This document shows positions 25,591 through 34,147 of a DNA stretch of 64,000 nt, one piece after another. The position numbers were made by a program, and so were the translations under genes. This DNA comes from JBGLNJ01 sp041300525 (GTDB lineage Bacteria > Chloroflexota > Anaerolineae > Fen-1058), in contig JBGLNJ010000001.1 in NCBI GenBank assembly GCA_041300525.1, positions 1,550,001 through 1,614,000 on the forward strand. The letters run 5' to 3'. Under the pieces are notes generated by a model that was not told where the DNA came from, ran no database searches, and saw only the letters and a list, made by a program, of their open reading frames with translations. Positions within the stretch are counted from its first letter, which is position 1. Every line of letters begins with the position of its first letter.

Positions 25591-26442
25591 ATGCGCTCGT
25601 TGTACAGTCTGGCGTGGCGAAACCTGGCCTCGCGCCGGCTGCGAACTTTTTTGACCGGCACGGCGATTGCGTTGGGCGTGGCGGCAGTGTTCGCCACCAG
25701 CCTCATCGCCCAGTCCGCGCAGGCGCGCACGGCCAGCCTCGCCAGGCAAGTGAGCCAAGCCGACCTGCAAATCGCCCCGCGAGATTCCGACACGCTCGAC
25801 GCGCGCTGGCTCGACGTCGTGCGCGCTCATCCTGATGTCGCCATCGCCTCTCCCGAAGTCGTCTATGCGACGGTTCTCCTCGAACCGCCCGGCGCATGGC
25901 TCATCGTGGTCGGCGTCGAGCCGGACCAGTACGCCGCGATGGAGCGCGTCGAGCTGGCGAGTGGGCGTGCCCTGACTCCGCTGACCCGGCCGTGGGTCGT
26001 TGTGCCGGAACGTTGGGCCAAAGAGTATCACGTCACGCTGGGCGGGCGATTGACGCTGCCGCTCGAAAATGGGACGACCATCGAGCTGCTCGTCGTCGGG
26101 CTGCTCAAGCATCGAGACGACGCCGGCGCAGCCTTGCGTGACCGCATCGCATTGGTCCCGCTCACCACACTTCAAGACGCGCTGGGCTGGCGCAAACGCT
26201 TGACGCGCATCCGCGTCAAGCTGCAGCCGGGCCGCGAGGCATCAGCCCACCGCGTTGAAGCGTCACTTGGCCGCGCGCTCGACGAACACGCGCTGGCCCA
26301 AACCAATCCCGTCGTCGTGTCAAAGGTGGACTCGGGCAGCAACACCGACCTGTTGTACGGCATGATGACGGCGGGGCTGGCAATGACGGGCAGCGTCATC
26401 CTGCTGGTGGCGGCGCTCCTCATCGTCAACACGTGCTGGTAA
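25591..26442 (+). pseudogene. FtsX/MacB-type ABC permease, 3'-truncated
   Basis: The frame encodes the N-terminal half of a LolC/MacB-like permease: LAWRNLASRRLRTFLTGTAI with the first membrane helix, then a periplasmic MacB core domain (LARQVSQADLQIAPRD; RVKLQPGREASAHRVEAS), and the start of the second helix (GSVILLVAALLIVNT). In relatives the sequence continues through that helix and two more with the FtsX domain. Here it ends CW-stop directly after LLIVNT, so about a third or more is missing. The ATG at 25591 fits the family start; upstream in-frame codons overlap the lyase gene. Its ATPase partner is not present. Confidence 0.7.
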
Positions 26443-26882
26443 CAATACCGCAAGATGGGCACGAATTGAGCGCATCATTGACCTTGACGAAGTGGCGCGG
26501 GCCTTTTTTGCCAAAGTCGGGCAGCCAGTTAAAGAACTGTGTCACGTAGTATGACAAAAAGCACGTGACGTTATTCTCTTGCGCGAGCACCACATCTGTG
26601 ATAGGATAATGAGTAGCACATTTACAGAAAAGAATCTGCGTACTGAGTGCTGGCGCGTAGCACCGATTGACCGCATCGGGATGACCTGGCGGCGACTTCA
26701 CGGCTACAGTTGGCACTATGGATTCAGAGGGGAAACGTAGCGACGAACCTCTGAGGCGGCAAGTCCAGGAACGCACCTGGCAGGCGCTAAAAAAAACCTG
26801 TTAAGTAGTCCCTATGTGTGTGATAGCGGACACAAACAGGTAATAGCCTGCCAGATGCGAGCAAAAAAGAATAGGACGATTT
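26443..26882. other. Region without a confident gene between two breakpoints
   Basis: The minus strand is open over 26426-26776 and includes FFNWLPDFGKKGPRHFVKV-NDALNSCPSCG, which looks like protein-coding sequence cut at the left joint, but no family is recognised. The + strand has two short frames (ATG 26610, 43 codons; ATG 26718, 28 codons) without good ribosome binding sites. Inverted repeats CAGAGG/CCTCTG and CCAGG/CCTGG (26726-26780) and ACCTGTT/AACAGGT (around 26799-26840) could form an RNA structure leading to the terminator at 26883. Confidence 0.3.
26579..26607 (+). promoter_or_regulatory. Possible promoter of a short RNA or leader
   Basis: TTGCGC at 26579 and TAGGAT at 26602 are 17 bases apart. 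The transcript would run about 300 bases, through several hairpins, to the strong terminator at 26883. Confidence 0.4.
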
Positions 26883-26927
26883 AACGGCGCTCGTCTGCGG
26901 CAAGGCAGATGAGCGCCGTTTTTTGTT
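26883..26927 (+). terminator. Strong rho-independent terminator
   Basis: AACGGCGCTCGTCTGC (26883-26898) pairs with GCAGATGAGCGCCGTT (26905-26920) with one G-T pair, loop GGCAAG, followed by TTTTGTTT. It ends whatever is transcribed from the left and insulates the RHH-type gene that follows. Confidence 0.9.
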
Positions 26928-26944
26928 TAACCTAAAGGAGGCCC

Positions 26945-27031
26945 ATGATGGAGTCTGAGATTTTACGGGTGCGGTTGCCCAAGTCCCTGGCCGATGAACT
27001 ACGGCAACAGGCGCGGGCATTGAAAGTCGAG
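26945..27031 (+). pseudogene. N-terminus of a ribbon-helix-helix-like protein, truncated
   Basis: AAAGGAGG precedes ATG 26945 (a second ATG follows at once). Only 29 residues remain: MMESEILRVRLPKSLADELR and QQARALKVE. The pattern of a short strand followed by SLADELRQQARAL fits an RHH/CopG antitoxin-type DNA-binding domain. After about 27031 the sequence becomes the antisense of an unrelated secreted protein, so the rest is absent. Confidence 0.5.
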
Positions 27032-27035
27032 AGGC

Positions 27036-27494
27036 CCGATCACCCGTGCAGCCTGCCGTCCCGCTGCACCATGTCACTGCCCCAGCCTGCGCCGCCACAC
27101 CATTGTTCCATTTGTAGCTGCTCACCACATAGTTGCCGTTGGTCAGCGCCGTGACGCCGCCGTAGCCGACTTGGTCATTCGCCGTGCTGCCGGTGAGTAT
27201 GCTAATGACGGCGCCGGTGCCGCCATTGTAGAGATAGACCGCGCCCACTTGGGCGGTGGCGCCCACGGCATATCCAGGATCGGTGACGACGATATTGCCG
27301 TTGGAGAGAACCGTCACGGTTTTGCCAAACTGTCCACTGCCTGTCGGGCCGATGAGATCGATCTGCATGGTGGCTAATGTTGTGGGCGCTGGCATCACGC
27401 CCAGCGTCAGCCCAATCAGCAGTGCGACGGTAAGCGCCAGACGCCAGAGCCGCACCAGACGCGGCGAGGATGAAAGATAAGGTCGGATGTGCAT
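27036..27494 (-). pseudogene. Secreted FG-GAP-like repeat protein, 3'-truncated
   Basis: Starts at ATG 27494 with AGGAGT just upstream and a signal peptide (LWRLALTVALLIGLTLGVMP). The body shows the integrin-like repeat NGNIVVTDPGYAVGATAQ-VGAVYLYN and a second one (NDQVGYGGVTALTNGNYVV, then QAGAVTWCSGTAGC), typical of secreted proteins that repeat this about 60-residue unit many times. Only about 1.5 units are left before the joint near 27033. It follows, on the same strand, the larger six-repeat protein. Confidence 0.65.
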
Positions 27495-27634
27495 TTTGAC
27501 TCCTCGTGTGTAACAAACCGGGCTAACGAAAACATCAGGCGCACGCAGTCGGGTCGCTGTTGATGCTCGGAAACGGAAAACTGTTTGAGCAGGATGGGCG
27601 CACATCCCGCTTTAACAATCACCTATATCAGATG

Positions 27635-29530
27635 CTATGGCGTCGTTCGCAACACAATCGGCAAGTAGACCTTGATTAATTCTTTAACCGTTACTACCAC
27701 TTCGTCTGTGTCAGTCAAAGCGCCCGTGTCGGTCACGGTGAGTGCGAAGGCGAGCACGTCCGCCGTAGACGGCGCGGTGAAGGTGGGCGACTGCGCCGTG
27801 GCGCTGCTCAACGTCACCGCCGTACCGCCTGTCTGCGTCCAGCCGTAAGTCAACACATCGCCGTTGTCGTCCGCCGAGCCGTGCCCATCTAGCGTCATGG
27901 TGCTGCTCAAGTTTTCGCTCTGATCTGGCCCGGCGTTGGCTACCGGCGCGACATTCTGCACGGTCAGCGGCGCGTCCGCCGTTTTGACCGTGCCCGATAC
28001 GGCCAGCGTGACCGTGTTGGTGAATATGCCCGCCGCTAATGGCCTGGTCACCACCCCGGTGATAGTGATTACGCCGCCATCGTTTTGCAGCAAATCTGGC
28101 GCGGTCCAGGCATAGCGGGAGCCGGGTACCTGCGTGAGGGCCACGCCGCTGCTGGTGTAACTGGCATGGGTGAGGTTAACCGAAAGCGTATCCGTAATCA
28201 GCACGTTGGTAGCCGTGACCGCGCCGGTGTTGGAAAATGCGATGGTGTAAGTGATGGCCTCACCCGGTTTGGCCGACGAGGGAGAAACGGTTTTGGTAAG
28301 GGCCAACTGTGGTCCGGGCGCAGTAGCTGATCCCCACTTGGCGATATAGTTCAGGTTTGTCACCATCCCGTCGGCGGTCTGGGTGAAATAGCCACCGACA
28401 TACAGGTCGCTCCCGCTCACGGCCAGGGCAAACACAGGCTTTTTCAACCCGTTGTTGGCCAGCGCCGACCACGCGCCGCCGCTATACCGGGCGATGTAGT
28501 TCAGGTTCGTCACCGTCCCGTCGGCAGTCTGGGTGAACACGCCGCCGACATACAGGTCGCTCCCGCTCACGGCCAGAGCACGTACAGCATAAGAATCTGG
28601 AAGAAGGTCATTCAACCCGTTGTGGGCAAGCGCCGACCACACGCCGCCGCTATACCTGGCGATGTAGTTCAGGTTGGTCACCGCCCCATCGTCGGTTTCG
28701 ATGAAACCGCCGCCAACATACAGGTCGCTCCCGCTCATGGCAAGGGCAAGCACTTCATTGCTCAACCCGTTGTGGGCCAGCGCCGACCACGCGCCGCCGC
28801 TATACTTGGCAATGTGGTTCAGGTTCGTCACCGTCCCGTCGGCGGTTTGGGCAAACCAGCCGCCGACATACAGGTCGCTCCCGCTCACGGCAAGGGCATA
28901 CACATCATTGCTCAACCCGCTGTGGGCAAGCGCCGACCACGCGCCGCCGCTATACCTGGCAATGTTGCGCAGGTTCGTCACCGCCCCGTCGCCTGTCTGC
29001 CAGAAAGTGCCACCAACATACAGGTCGCTCCCGCTCACGGCCAGGGCATACACTTGATCATTCAATCCGTTGTGGGCGAGCGCCGACCACGCGCCGCCGC
29101 TATACTTGGCAATGTTTCCCAGGTTCTTTACAGTCCCATCGGCGGTCTGGCCGAACCAGCCGCCGACATACAGGTCGCTCCCGCTCACAACAAGGGCACG
29201 CACAATATAAAGCAATCCGTTGTTGGCAAGCGCCGACCAGGTATCAGCGTTCGGCGCGGCCGGCGCAGGTGCATCGCGGGTTAGGATAGGTCCGCGCGCT
29301 GAATCGAGCGTGACGTTCCAGCCGCGCAAATCGAGTGCGCCGCTTGCGCCCGTGCTCGTGTTGAGCGTCCCGTCGGGGTTGAGCAAACTTTCGAGGGGAA
29401 GCATTTGCGCCGCCTCCACGCCCGATACCGTTACCGTTGTGGCTGTGGCCGAGGTAGCCGGCAGCCAGGCCAGTATCAGCGCCACAATCACGACAAGATT
29501 CAATATGCGGTTGATACGTTTGGTATTCAT
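27635..29530 (-). CDS. Secreted six-repeat protein with DUF11 and PKD-like domains
   Basis: About 631 residues. Signal peptide (LNLVVIVALILAWLPATSATA), then six near-identical repeats of about 50 residues containing VSGSDLYVGGWF, QTADGTVTNL and IAKYSGGAWSALAHNGL, suggesting a six-bladed propeller-like fold. A DUF11/conserved-repeat domain follows (LALTKTVSPSSAKPGEAITY; NTGAVTATNVLITDTL), then a PKD/K319-like domain (ANAGPDQSENLSSTMTLDGH), and the tail VYLPIVLRTTP. Tails of this YLP-hydrophobic-R kind recur in secreted Chloroflexota proteins. GTG 29560, overlapping the previous stop (GTGA), is an alternative start. The role is unknown; a surface or biofilm protein is likely. Confidence 0.8.
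   Translation of the reverse strand: MNTKRINRILNLVVIVALILAWLPATSATATTVTVSGVEAAQMLPLESLLNPDGTLNTSTGASGALDLRGWNVTLDSARGPILTRDAPAPAAPNADTWSALANNGLLYIVRALVVSGSDLYVGGWFGQTADGTVKNLGNIAKYSGGAWSALAHNGLNDQVYALAVSGSDLYVGGTFWQTGDGAVTNLRNIARYSGGAWSALAHSGLSNDVYALAVSGSDLYVGGWFAQTADGTVTNLNHIAKYSGGAWSALAHNGLSNEVLALAMSGSDLYVGGGFIETDDGAVTNLNYIARYSGGVWSALAHNGLNDLLPDSYAVRALAVSGSDLYVGGVFTQTADGTVTNLNYIARYSGGAWSALANNGLKKPVFALAVSGSDLYVGGYFTQTADGMVTNLNYIAKWGSATAPGPQLALTKTVSPSSAKPGEAITYTIAFSNTGAVTATNVLITDTLSVNLTHASYTSSGVALTQVPGSRYAWTAPDLLQNDGGVITITGVVTRPLAAGIFTNTVTLAVSGTVKTADAPLTVQNVAPVANAGPDQSENLSSTMTLDGHGSADDNGDVLTYGWTQTGGTAVTLSSATAQSPTFTAPSTADVLAFALTVTDTGALTDTDEVVVTVKELIKVYLPIVLRTTP
28336..29243 (-). repeat. Six tandem coding repeats of about 150 bp
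   Basis: The stretch encodes the six near-identical 50-residue units of the secreted protein; one unit carries a 5-6 residue insertion (LLPDSYAV). Blocks such as CATACAGGTCGCTCCCGCTC recur almost unchanged, which indicates recent tandem duplication or ongoing homogenisation. Confidence 0.85.
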
Positions 29531-29556
29531 CGTTTTCTTTCTATTGATGTTCCTTT

Positions 29557-30618
29557 TCACGCCACCTTGATCTCGGTGCCTGTTACACCGCGAGGTGTGT
29601 CATAGCGTATGGCATCATAGGGCGCAGACGGCTCAGTCCATCGCCAGAACCAGCGTGCCACAGGCGCTGGCACGTTCAGGCAGCCGTGACTGCGTGGGTG
29701 GCCAAAGTCGTTGTGCCAGTACGCGCCATGGATCGCCACTGCGCTCTGAGTGATAAACGTCGGGAACGGCACACCCGGCAGGTCGTAATAACCTTCGCCT
29801 TCCCCGCCCGTCATGCGCGAGGCCGGGGTTTTGAACAGGACATGGTGCGTGCCCGCCGGCGTGCGGTTCTCGCCATAGCCACTCGCCACACGCGAAGTCA
29901 ACATGGGGACATTATTTTCATAGGCCGTGATGGTCTGCGCTTTCAAGTCTACCTCGACGCGCTTGATTGCCCCCGGCGAAAGCGGCGTCAACTCGGCCGG
30001 GTCAATGCGGCGGATGTGCGCCGCCGGCACGTACGGGCCGGGCGACCAGGTGATGCCGTCTTGCAGGCGATACCACAGTTGGCCGTCTTTGCCCATCACG
30101 GCCCCGACGACGCGATAGACGCTTGTATAATACAAGCGCATATATCGCCACGATTTGGGGTCTGCCGCTCCGCGCGAGTCGCTGAACGGCACGGTGAGCT
30201 CACCCCAGAATTTTTCCGCAGCCCGCTCCGGCTCAGGAGCATTCAGTCCGTTTTCTACCGGCTGCACCCACATAGAGTGGACATAGCCGTCAACCGTTTT
30301 GTACCAGATTGCATTGTAGGGCATCACCGCTTCGCCGATGACCTGCCCGTACAACCGGAGCACGTCGTCCCGGCGGGCCACGCGCACGAGTTTGGACTGG
30401 CGTTTGGCCTGTTCGTATACTTGGATCCCCCATGTGGCGACGCGGCCCAGCGACGCGGGCGGCGCAACCAACGGATTTTCGAGATATCCCAGAGACACAT
30501 CCCCGTCTGGCGTGCCTTCGGCGGCGTAAATGCGCAAGTTGGCGAAGGGCAAGGCCGCCGCCGCGCACACAGCGCTGCCTGCTAATTTGAGGAAATAACG
30601 TCGAGTCAATCCAGCCAT
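29557..30618 (-). CDS. L,D-transpeptidase (YkuD) with Tat-type signal
   Basis: 353 residues. TRRYFLKLAG at the N-terminus is a twin-arginine signal followed by an Ala-rich h-region. The C-terminal third is a YkuD domain with IHGAYWHNDFG and the catalytic SHGCLNVP (about residue 310), where Cys forms the acyl-enzyme. The middle has SH3-like segments (VRVARRDDVLRLYGQV; WYKTVDGYVHSMWV). The enzyme would cross-link peptidoglycan or attach proteins to it outside the membrane, with pre-folded export. Its stop overlaps the possible GTG of the six-repeat protein, so both may be expressed together. Confidence 0.9.
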   Translation of the reverse strand: MAGLTRRYFLKLAGSAVCAAAALPFANLRIYAAEGTPDGDVSLGYLENPLVAPPASLGRVATWGIQVYEQAKRQSKLVRVARRDDVLRLYGQVIGEAVMPYNAIWYKTVDGYVHSMWVQPVENGLNAPEPERAAEKFWGELTVPFSDSRGAADPKSWRYMRLYYTSVYRVVGAVMGKDGQLWYRLQDGITWSPGPYVPAAHIRRIDPAELTPLSPGAIKRVEVDLKAQTITAYENNVPMLTSRVASGYGENRTPAGTHHVLFKTPASRMTGGEGEGYYDLPGVPFPTFITQSAVAIHGAYWHNDFGHPRSHGCLNVPAPVARWFWRWTEPSAPYDAIRYDTPRGVTGTEIKVA

Positions 30619-30850
30619 TTTTACCCTTTAAACAGTCGGCTTGCTGCTCCTGGTGGGCCGACCATTGCGAACTTTTTGGTCAGACCACTAGTGTACCAGA
30701 GCAGGCCCGAGTTGTCATCGGATACAAGGGGGATTTGGCATACGTAAAAAGGACTAGTGTCGAATCAGTTTCCCCCCACGTTGATCGGACGGGTTCGTCA
30801 ACAAATGTTGTACGCAGGAACAAGGGGTGGGAATTGACGCGTGGACAAGT

Positions 30851-31186
30851 TTATATTGCTGGCTTTCCCCGCAGCTTCATGACTAGTGAGAAGACGCCCT
30901 GCCCGATGAGCAGGGCGATGATGCCGTACACCCACCAGGGGAGGTTCCGGCCGAAGAAGAGCACGTAGAGAAAAGGCGCCACGTTCGCGCACAGGAAAAT
31001 GGCGCTCCATAGCATGACTTGCTTCCCGATCCGCTTGGCGAGCGCCCGGATCATGCGGAACAGCGAATAGTAGAAAAACGGCGCCGAACCCAGGTAGATG
31101 ACCAGGAAGACGACCGGATCAACGCTATAGTCTTCGCGAGCCGTCTGCATGAGCGCCTCGATCTTGGCGATGACGAACTGTACCAT
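30851..31186 (-). CDS. Small multi-pass membrane protein, unknown function
   Basis: 111 residues with three hydrophobic segments (VVFLVIYLGSAPFFYYSLF; MLWSAIFLCANVAPFLYVLF; WVYGIIALLIGQGVFSLVM). GGAG lies ten bases before the chosen ATG 31186; a longer frame upstream lacks support. No family assigned. Membrane proteins of this size often accompany transporters or envelope enzymes; the neighbours here are a transpeptidase and the remnant of a VIT-type transporter. Confidence 0.65.
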   Translation of the reverse strand: MVQFVIAKIEALMQTAREDYSVDPVVFLVIYLGSAPFFYYSLFRMIRALAKRIGKQVMLWSAIFLCANVAPFLYVLFFGRNLPWWVYGIIALLIGQGVFSLVMKLRGKPAI

Positions 31187-31285
31187 TTCCTGCAATCTCC
31201 GTTCATTCACAGGGCAAGACTGCCGGCCTGGGCTACTTTCGGTCGGTAGATTGGCCAAGCCGCGATCCACTCTGGCCTCATCTCG

Positions 31286-31395
31286 CTACGAAATTGCTTT
31301 GGCCGGGCCAAAGGCCACGGCGGCCGCAAGCCCGCCGATCAGCGCGGTCTGAATCGCGCTGCGGATGGGTCGCGCGCCGGTAAAGCGGCCTTTGT
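31286..31395 (-). pseudogene. C-terminal remnant of a VIT/CCC1-type transporter
   Basis: Reading leftward, the frame HHKGRFTGARPIRSAIQTAL-IGGLAAAVAFGPAKAIS ends in TAG. The motif TGARPxRSxxxxxLIGGLAAAV is the last helix of VIT1/CCC1 iron-manganese transporters. Only about 36 codons remain; upstream of 31395 no coding similarity continues. Confidence 0.6.
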
Positions 31396-31455
31396 GGTGT
31401 CTGCATGAGGACCCTGTTCAGCGGCACGCTAACGCGCGTCCAACGTGCTGGTCGG

Positions 31456-31566
31456 CTAGTTGTGAGGGGTGCCGGTCTTGCGGGCCGCTTGCTTTAACCG
31501 CCGCACGTGGGTGCGCTGGCTTTTGGACAATCGTTTCGGTTTAGTCTTGCCTGTCTTGTCTACCAT
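31456..31566 (-). CDS. Small basic protein, 36 aa
   Basis: AAGGAG lies nine bases before ATG 31566 (another ATG sits two codons upstream). The product, MVDKTGKTKPKRLSKSQRTH then VRRLKQAARKTGTPHN, is strongly basic (about a third Lys/Arg) and has no hydrophobic segment. It looks like a nucleic-acid-associated peptide, but I do not recognise a family. It lies between the VIT remnant and the site-2 protease gene on the same strand. Confidence 0.55.
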   Translation of the reverse strand: MVDKTGKTKPKRLSKSQRTHVRRLKQAARKTGTPHN

Positions 31567-31636
31567 CGGCATCAACTCCTTATTCTGTCAATGATCTAGG
31601 AGGCCGTTCTCGCCTCGCTTTCCCGCTCACATGGTT

Positions 31637-32758
31637 TTACTGACGACCGAACTCGTTCAGGGTACGCAACAGGCTGATCACATCGTCTCGGCCCAATACA
31701 CCCTGAATCTGATCGCCCACCATCACGGGCAACTGGTTGACGCCATCGCGATCCATTTCTCCCAGGGCGTCCACCAGCTCCGCATCGGGCCGAATCCACT
31801 TCATTCGCTCAACCGGTATCATCGCCTGGGCTGCGGTTGTGGTTGACCAATCAGAACGCAGAATCTTTTTGACGTCGTGCAATGTCAGCAAGCCGGCGAC
31901 CGTGCCGTTCTGCTTGACCACCAGGCTGCGCCGGCCACCGCCCAAGATGTGCTCATTGACCAGTTGCTCCAGCGTAGAGCCAGGACTCACAGCGGTATAG
32001 TCGCGACGCATCGCGTCTGATACACGATGACCGGCTAACAAGTCATGGATGGTCTGTTGTTGGAGTTGAGAGGCGGCGGCGCTCTCCAAGAACCACCCGA
32101 TGAAGGCAATCCATAGGCCATTACCAAAATGACCGGTGAACATCTGCCACACTCCCACGAGAATAAAGAGATAAGCAATGAATCGCCCCAGGTTGGCGGC
32201 GACGAGGGTGGCTCGACGCAGGCTGTGGGTGATCCCCCAGACGATGGCTCGGAAAACCCGGCCGCCGTCCAGCGGGAAACCCGGGATCAAGTTAAAGAGC
32301 GCCAGCGAACCGTTGATATAGGCCAGGTACTTGGCTATGGCCAGCAGCGGGGCGAGCGCGCCGACCAGGGGGTGCAGCAGGCCAAAGAGAATCGCCAAGG
32401 CAAAACTGGTAGCAGGGCCGGCAAGAGCAATCCAGAACTCGGCGATGGCGCTGGGCAGTTCGGCCCCGATCTGGGCAACGCCGCCAAAGATGAAAAGTGT
32501 GATACTGCGGACCGGAATCTTGTAGCGCAGGGCTACCGCCGAATGTCCCAACTCGTGCAGCAGCACGCTCACAAACATCAAGCTGGCCGTCGCCGCGCCC
32601 ACGATCCAATACTGGGCCACGGGCCAACTCCCGAATTCAGTGGGATAGTAACTGGTGGCCAGCGTCCAGGTGAGCAACGCAAAGATCAAAAACCAGGAAT
32701 AATCCAACCCGATCGGGATGCCCAGAATGCGTCCCAAAGGAATGGTGCTCCGGTTCAT
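31637..32758 (-). CDS. Site-2 protease family protein with C-terminal CBS domains
   Basis: 373 residues. Zinc motif HELGH (68-72) lies in the second-third membrane segment and the third ligand in NLIPGFPLDGGR (about 157-168), as in SpoIVFB-type intramembrane proteases. Two CBS domains follow (about 245-365: DAMRRDYTAVSPGSTLEQL; AQAMIPVERMKWIRPDAELV), which in this subgroup bind adenine nucleotides and tie activity to energy state. It would cleave a membrane-bound substrate such as an anti-sigma factor; none is identified nearby. AAGGAG lies eight bases before ATG 32758. Confidence 0.92.
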   Translation of the reverse strand: MNRSTIPLGRILGIPIGLDYSWFLIFALLTWTLATSYYPTEFGSWPVAQYWIVGAATASLMFVSVLLHELGHSAVALRYKIPVRSITLFIFGGVAQIGAELPSAIAEFWIALAGPATSFALAILFGLLHPLVGALAPLLAIAKYLAYINGSLALFNLIPGFPLDGGRVFRAIVWGITHSLRRATLVAANLGRFIAYLFILVGVWQMFTGHFGNGLWIAFIGWFLESAAASQLQQQTIHDLLAGHRVSDAMRRDYTAVSPGSTLEQLVNEHILGGGRRSLVVKQNGTVAGLLTLHDVKKILRSDWSTTTAAQAMIPVERMKWIRPDAELVDALGEMDRDGVNQLPVMVGDQIQGVLGRDDVISLLRTLNEFGRQ

Positions 32759-32865
32759 ACTCAATGCTCCTTTATAGCAGGTCCCCAAGCAACGCGCTGG
32801 TCAGCTTCAGCATCTTCTTGGGCAAAGCGGTCTGCCATGCCGGAAAGCTAAACGGGCGTCACTCT

Positions 32866-33546
32866 TCAGTTCCCTTTGTTGATAACTTGCACGGTTCGCC
32901 ACATAATTTCCAGATCCATGAACAGGCTCTGCTTCTCGATATATTCAATGTCGTATTGAACGATATGGTCAAATGAGAGGCTGCTCCGCCCATACACCTG
33001 GGCCAAGCCGGTGACGCCAGGAAGCACTTTCAGCCGCTCACGGTGCCAGGGCTTGTATTCCTCGACTTCCCAGGGAACATTGGGGCGCGGCCCGACCAGG
33101 CTCATCTCACCCCTGAACACATTGAAGATCTGGGGCAATTCATCCAAGCTGGTCCTGCGCAGGATCCGCCCCACCCGCGTGACCTGCGATTCTTGGATCG
33201 GTTTATAAACTTGCTGCGTCGCGTTGTCACTCTCATCCGCTTCGCTGCCAATCTTACCGTTCACAAATGCCTTCATAAAGGCCCGATGGTTGCTGTCATC
33301 TAAACTATGCTGCATCGTGCGGAACTTGTAGATATTGAAGCGTTTACCATCCTTGCCGATCCGTTCTTGTACAAACAGAATTGGCCCGGCTGAATCCAGT
33401 TGGATGGCGATAGCGCACGCGACGAAAATAGGAAACCCTAACACTATCGCCAAAACACTGAATACGATGTCAACAACCCGCTTGGCAGCCTGATAAACCT
33501 TTGAATATGGATAAACTTGTGATTGGTTGGCAATGACCCGAGCCAT
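32866..33546 (-). CDS. Bacterial sugar transferase (polyprenyl-phosphate glycosylphosphotransferase)
   Basis: 226 residues, corresponding to the catalytic half of WbaP/WcaJ-type enzymes: one membrane re-entrant helix (RVVDIVFSVLAIVLGFPIFV), then GPILFVQERIGKDGKRFNIY, YKFRTM, RRTSLDELPQIFNVFRGEMS and LVGPRPNVPWE. The short form lacks the N-terminal multi-helix and CoA-binding-like regions, as in PglC-like enzymes. It would start synthesis of an exopolysaccharide or glycan repeat by moving a phosphosugar to undecaprenyl phosphate at the inner membrane. GAGGAG lies nine bases before the ATG. No other glycan genes are adjacent. Confidence 0.9.
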   Translation of the reverse strand: MARVIANQSQVYPYSKVYQAAKRVVDIVFSVLAIVLGFPIFVACAIAIQLDSAGPILFVQERIGKDGKRFNIYKFRTMQHSLDDSNHRAFMKAFVNGKIGSEADESDNATQQVYKPIQESQVTRVGRILRRTSLDELPQIFNVFRGEMSLVGPRPNVPWEVEEYKPWHRERLKVLPGVTGLAQVYGRSSLSFDHIVQYDIEYIEKQSLFMDLEIMWRTVQVINKGN

Positions 33547-33731
33547 AACTTCTTTCTCCTCATCGTGCCCTGAACCAGTCCTGCAATCACTTCAATAGGA
33601 AATTGTGTCCTTTGCGCACTTGTGGCCGAATCTAGTCCCCAGCGGGTGAGATTGCCCCGGCATCGGCCGAGCAGGCAGTATCCTCCTGAAGGGGGTTTGC
33701 CAGCGCCTTCGGATTCTGAGATGCCCTCAAG

Positions 33732-33760
33732 GCAGCCAGGCAGGCTCGGCGCCTGGCTGC
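33732..33760. other. 10-bp hairpin between two minus-strand genes
   Basis: GCAGCCAGGC (33732-33741) and GCCTGGCTGC (33751-33760) pair perfectly. It lies after the stop of the 106-residue membrane protein (minus direction) and could attenuate transcription, although no T-tract follows. Confidence 0.4.
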
Positions 33761-33787
33761 TGCCACGGGTAGTCCTTATTGTATGGT

Positions 33788-34108
33788 CTAACTCCTTCGA
33801 GAGAATGAGACGCGGTCGCGGTTGCGGTAGCCGCCGCCGTGCCCGGCCAGGTCAACCAACAAGGCGACCCCCAGCCAAATCCAATCGTAGCCCACGATGC
33901 CCCCCGGAAAGACCAAGAGATACGCCAGGGTCATCCACGGCAGGAAAATGCCGCCCAGCACTGTCCAGACCCACGCCGGGATGGCAAAGTTGCCCGGCAG
34001 GGCCCAGTTCCTGAAAGCGAGATTGAAGCGTTGCGGGTCCATCAACCACCAGGCCAAAATGGTGATCCGAGAACCGAGGACGAGAAAAATGGTAGTCAAA
34101 CAGCACAT
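33788..34108 (-). CDS. Small membrane protein, unknown function
   Basis: 106 residues, three hydrophobic segments (TTIFLVLGSRITILAWWLM; VWTVLGGIFLPWMTLAYLL; IWLGVALLVDLAG) and a Gly/Arg-rich hydrophilic tail (GHGGGYRNRDRVSF). AAGGAGG precedes ATG 34108. The conserved-looking core PWMTLAYLLVFPGGIVGYDW suggests a family of small integral proteins. It lies directly downstream of the broken mgtA. Confidence 0.65.
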   Translation of the reverse strand: MCCLTTIFLVLGSRITILAWWLMDPQRFNLAFRNWALPGNFAIPAWVWTVLGGIFLPWMTLAYLLVFPGGIVGYDWIWLGVALLVDLAGHGGGYRNRDRVSFSRRS

Positions 34109-34147
34109 GGTAGCCTCCTTAGAATCTAGTATTTTGATCCAAGCTAA

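Noticed and set aside
26640..26780. tmRNA or SRP RNA suggested by GGGATGACCTGGCGGCGAC and nearby hairpins
   Set aside because: No tRNA-like ends, tag ORF or GGAAGCAGCCA-type SRP loop is present.
33600..33790. Possible c-di-GMP (GEMM) riboswitch upstream of the sugar transferase, because GGCAAACC and a nearby hairpin occur on the minus strand
   Set aside because: The diagnostic ACGCAAAGCC element and receptor helices are missing, and the 3' half does not fit the consensus.
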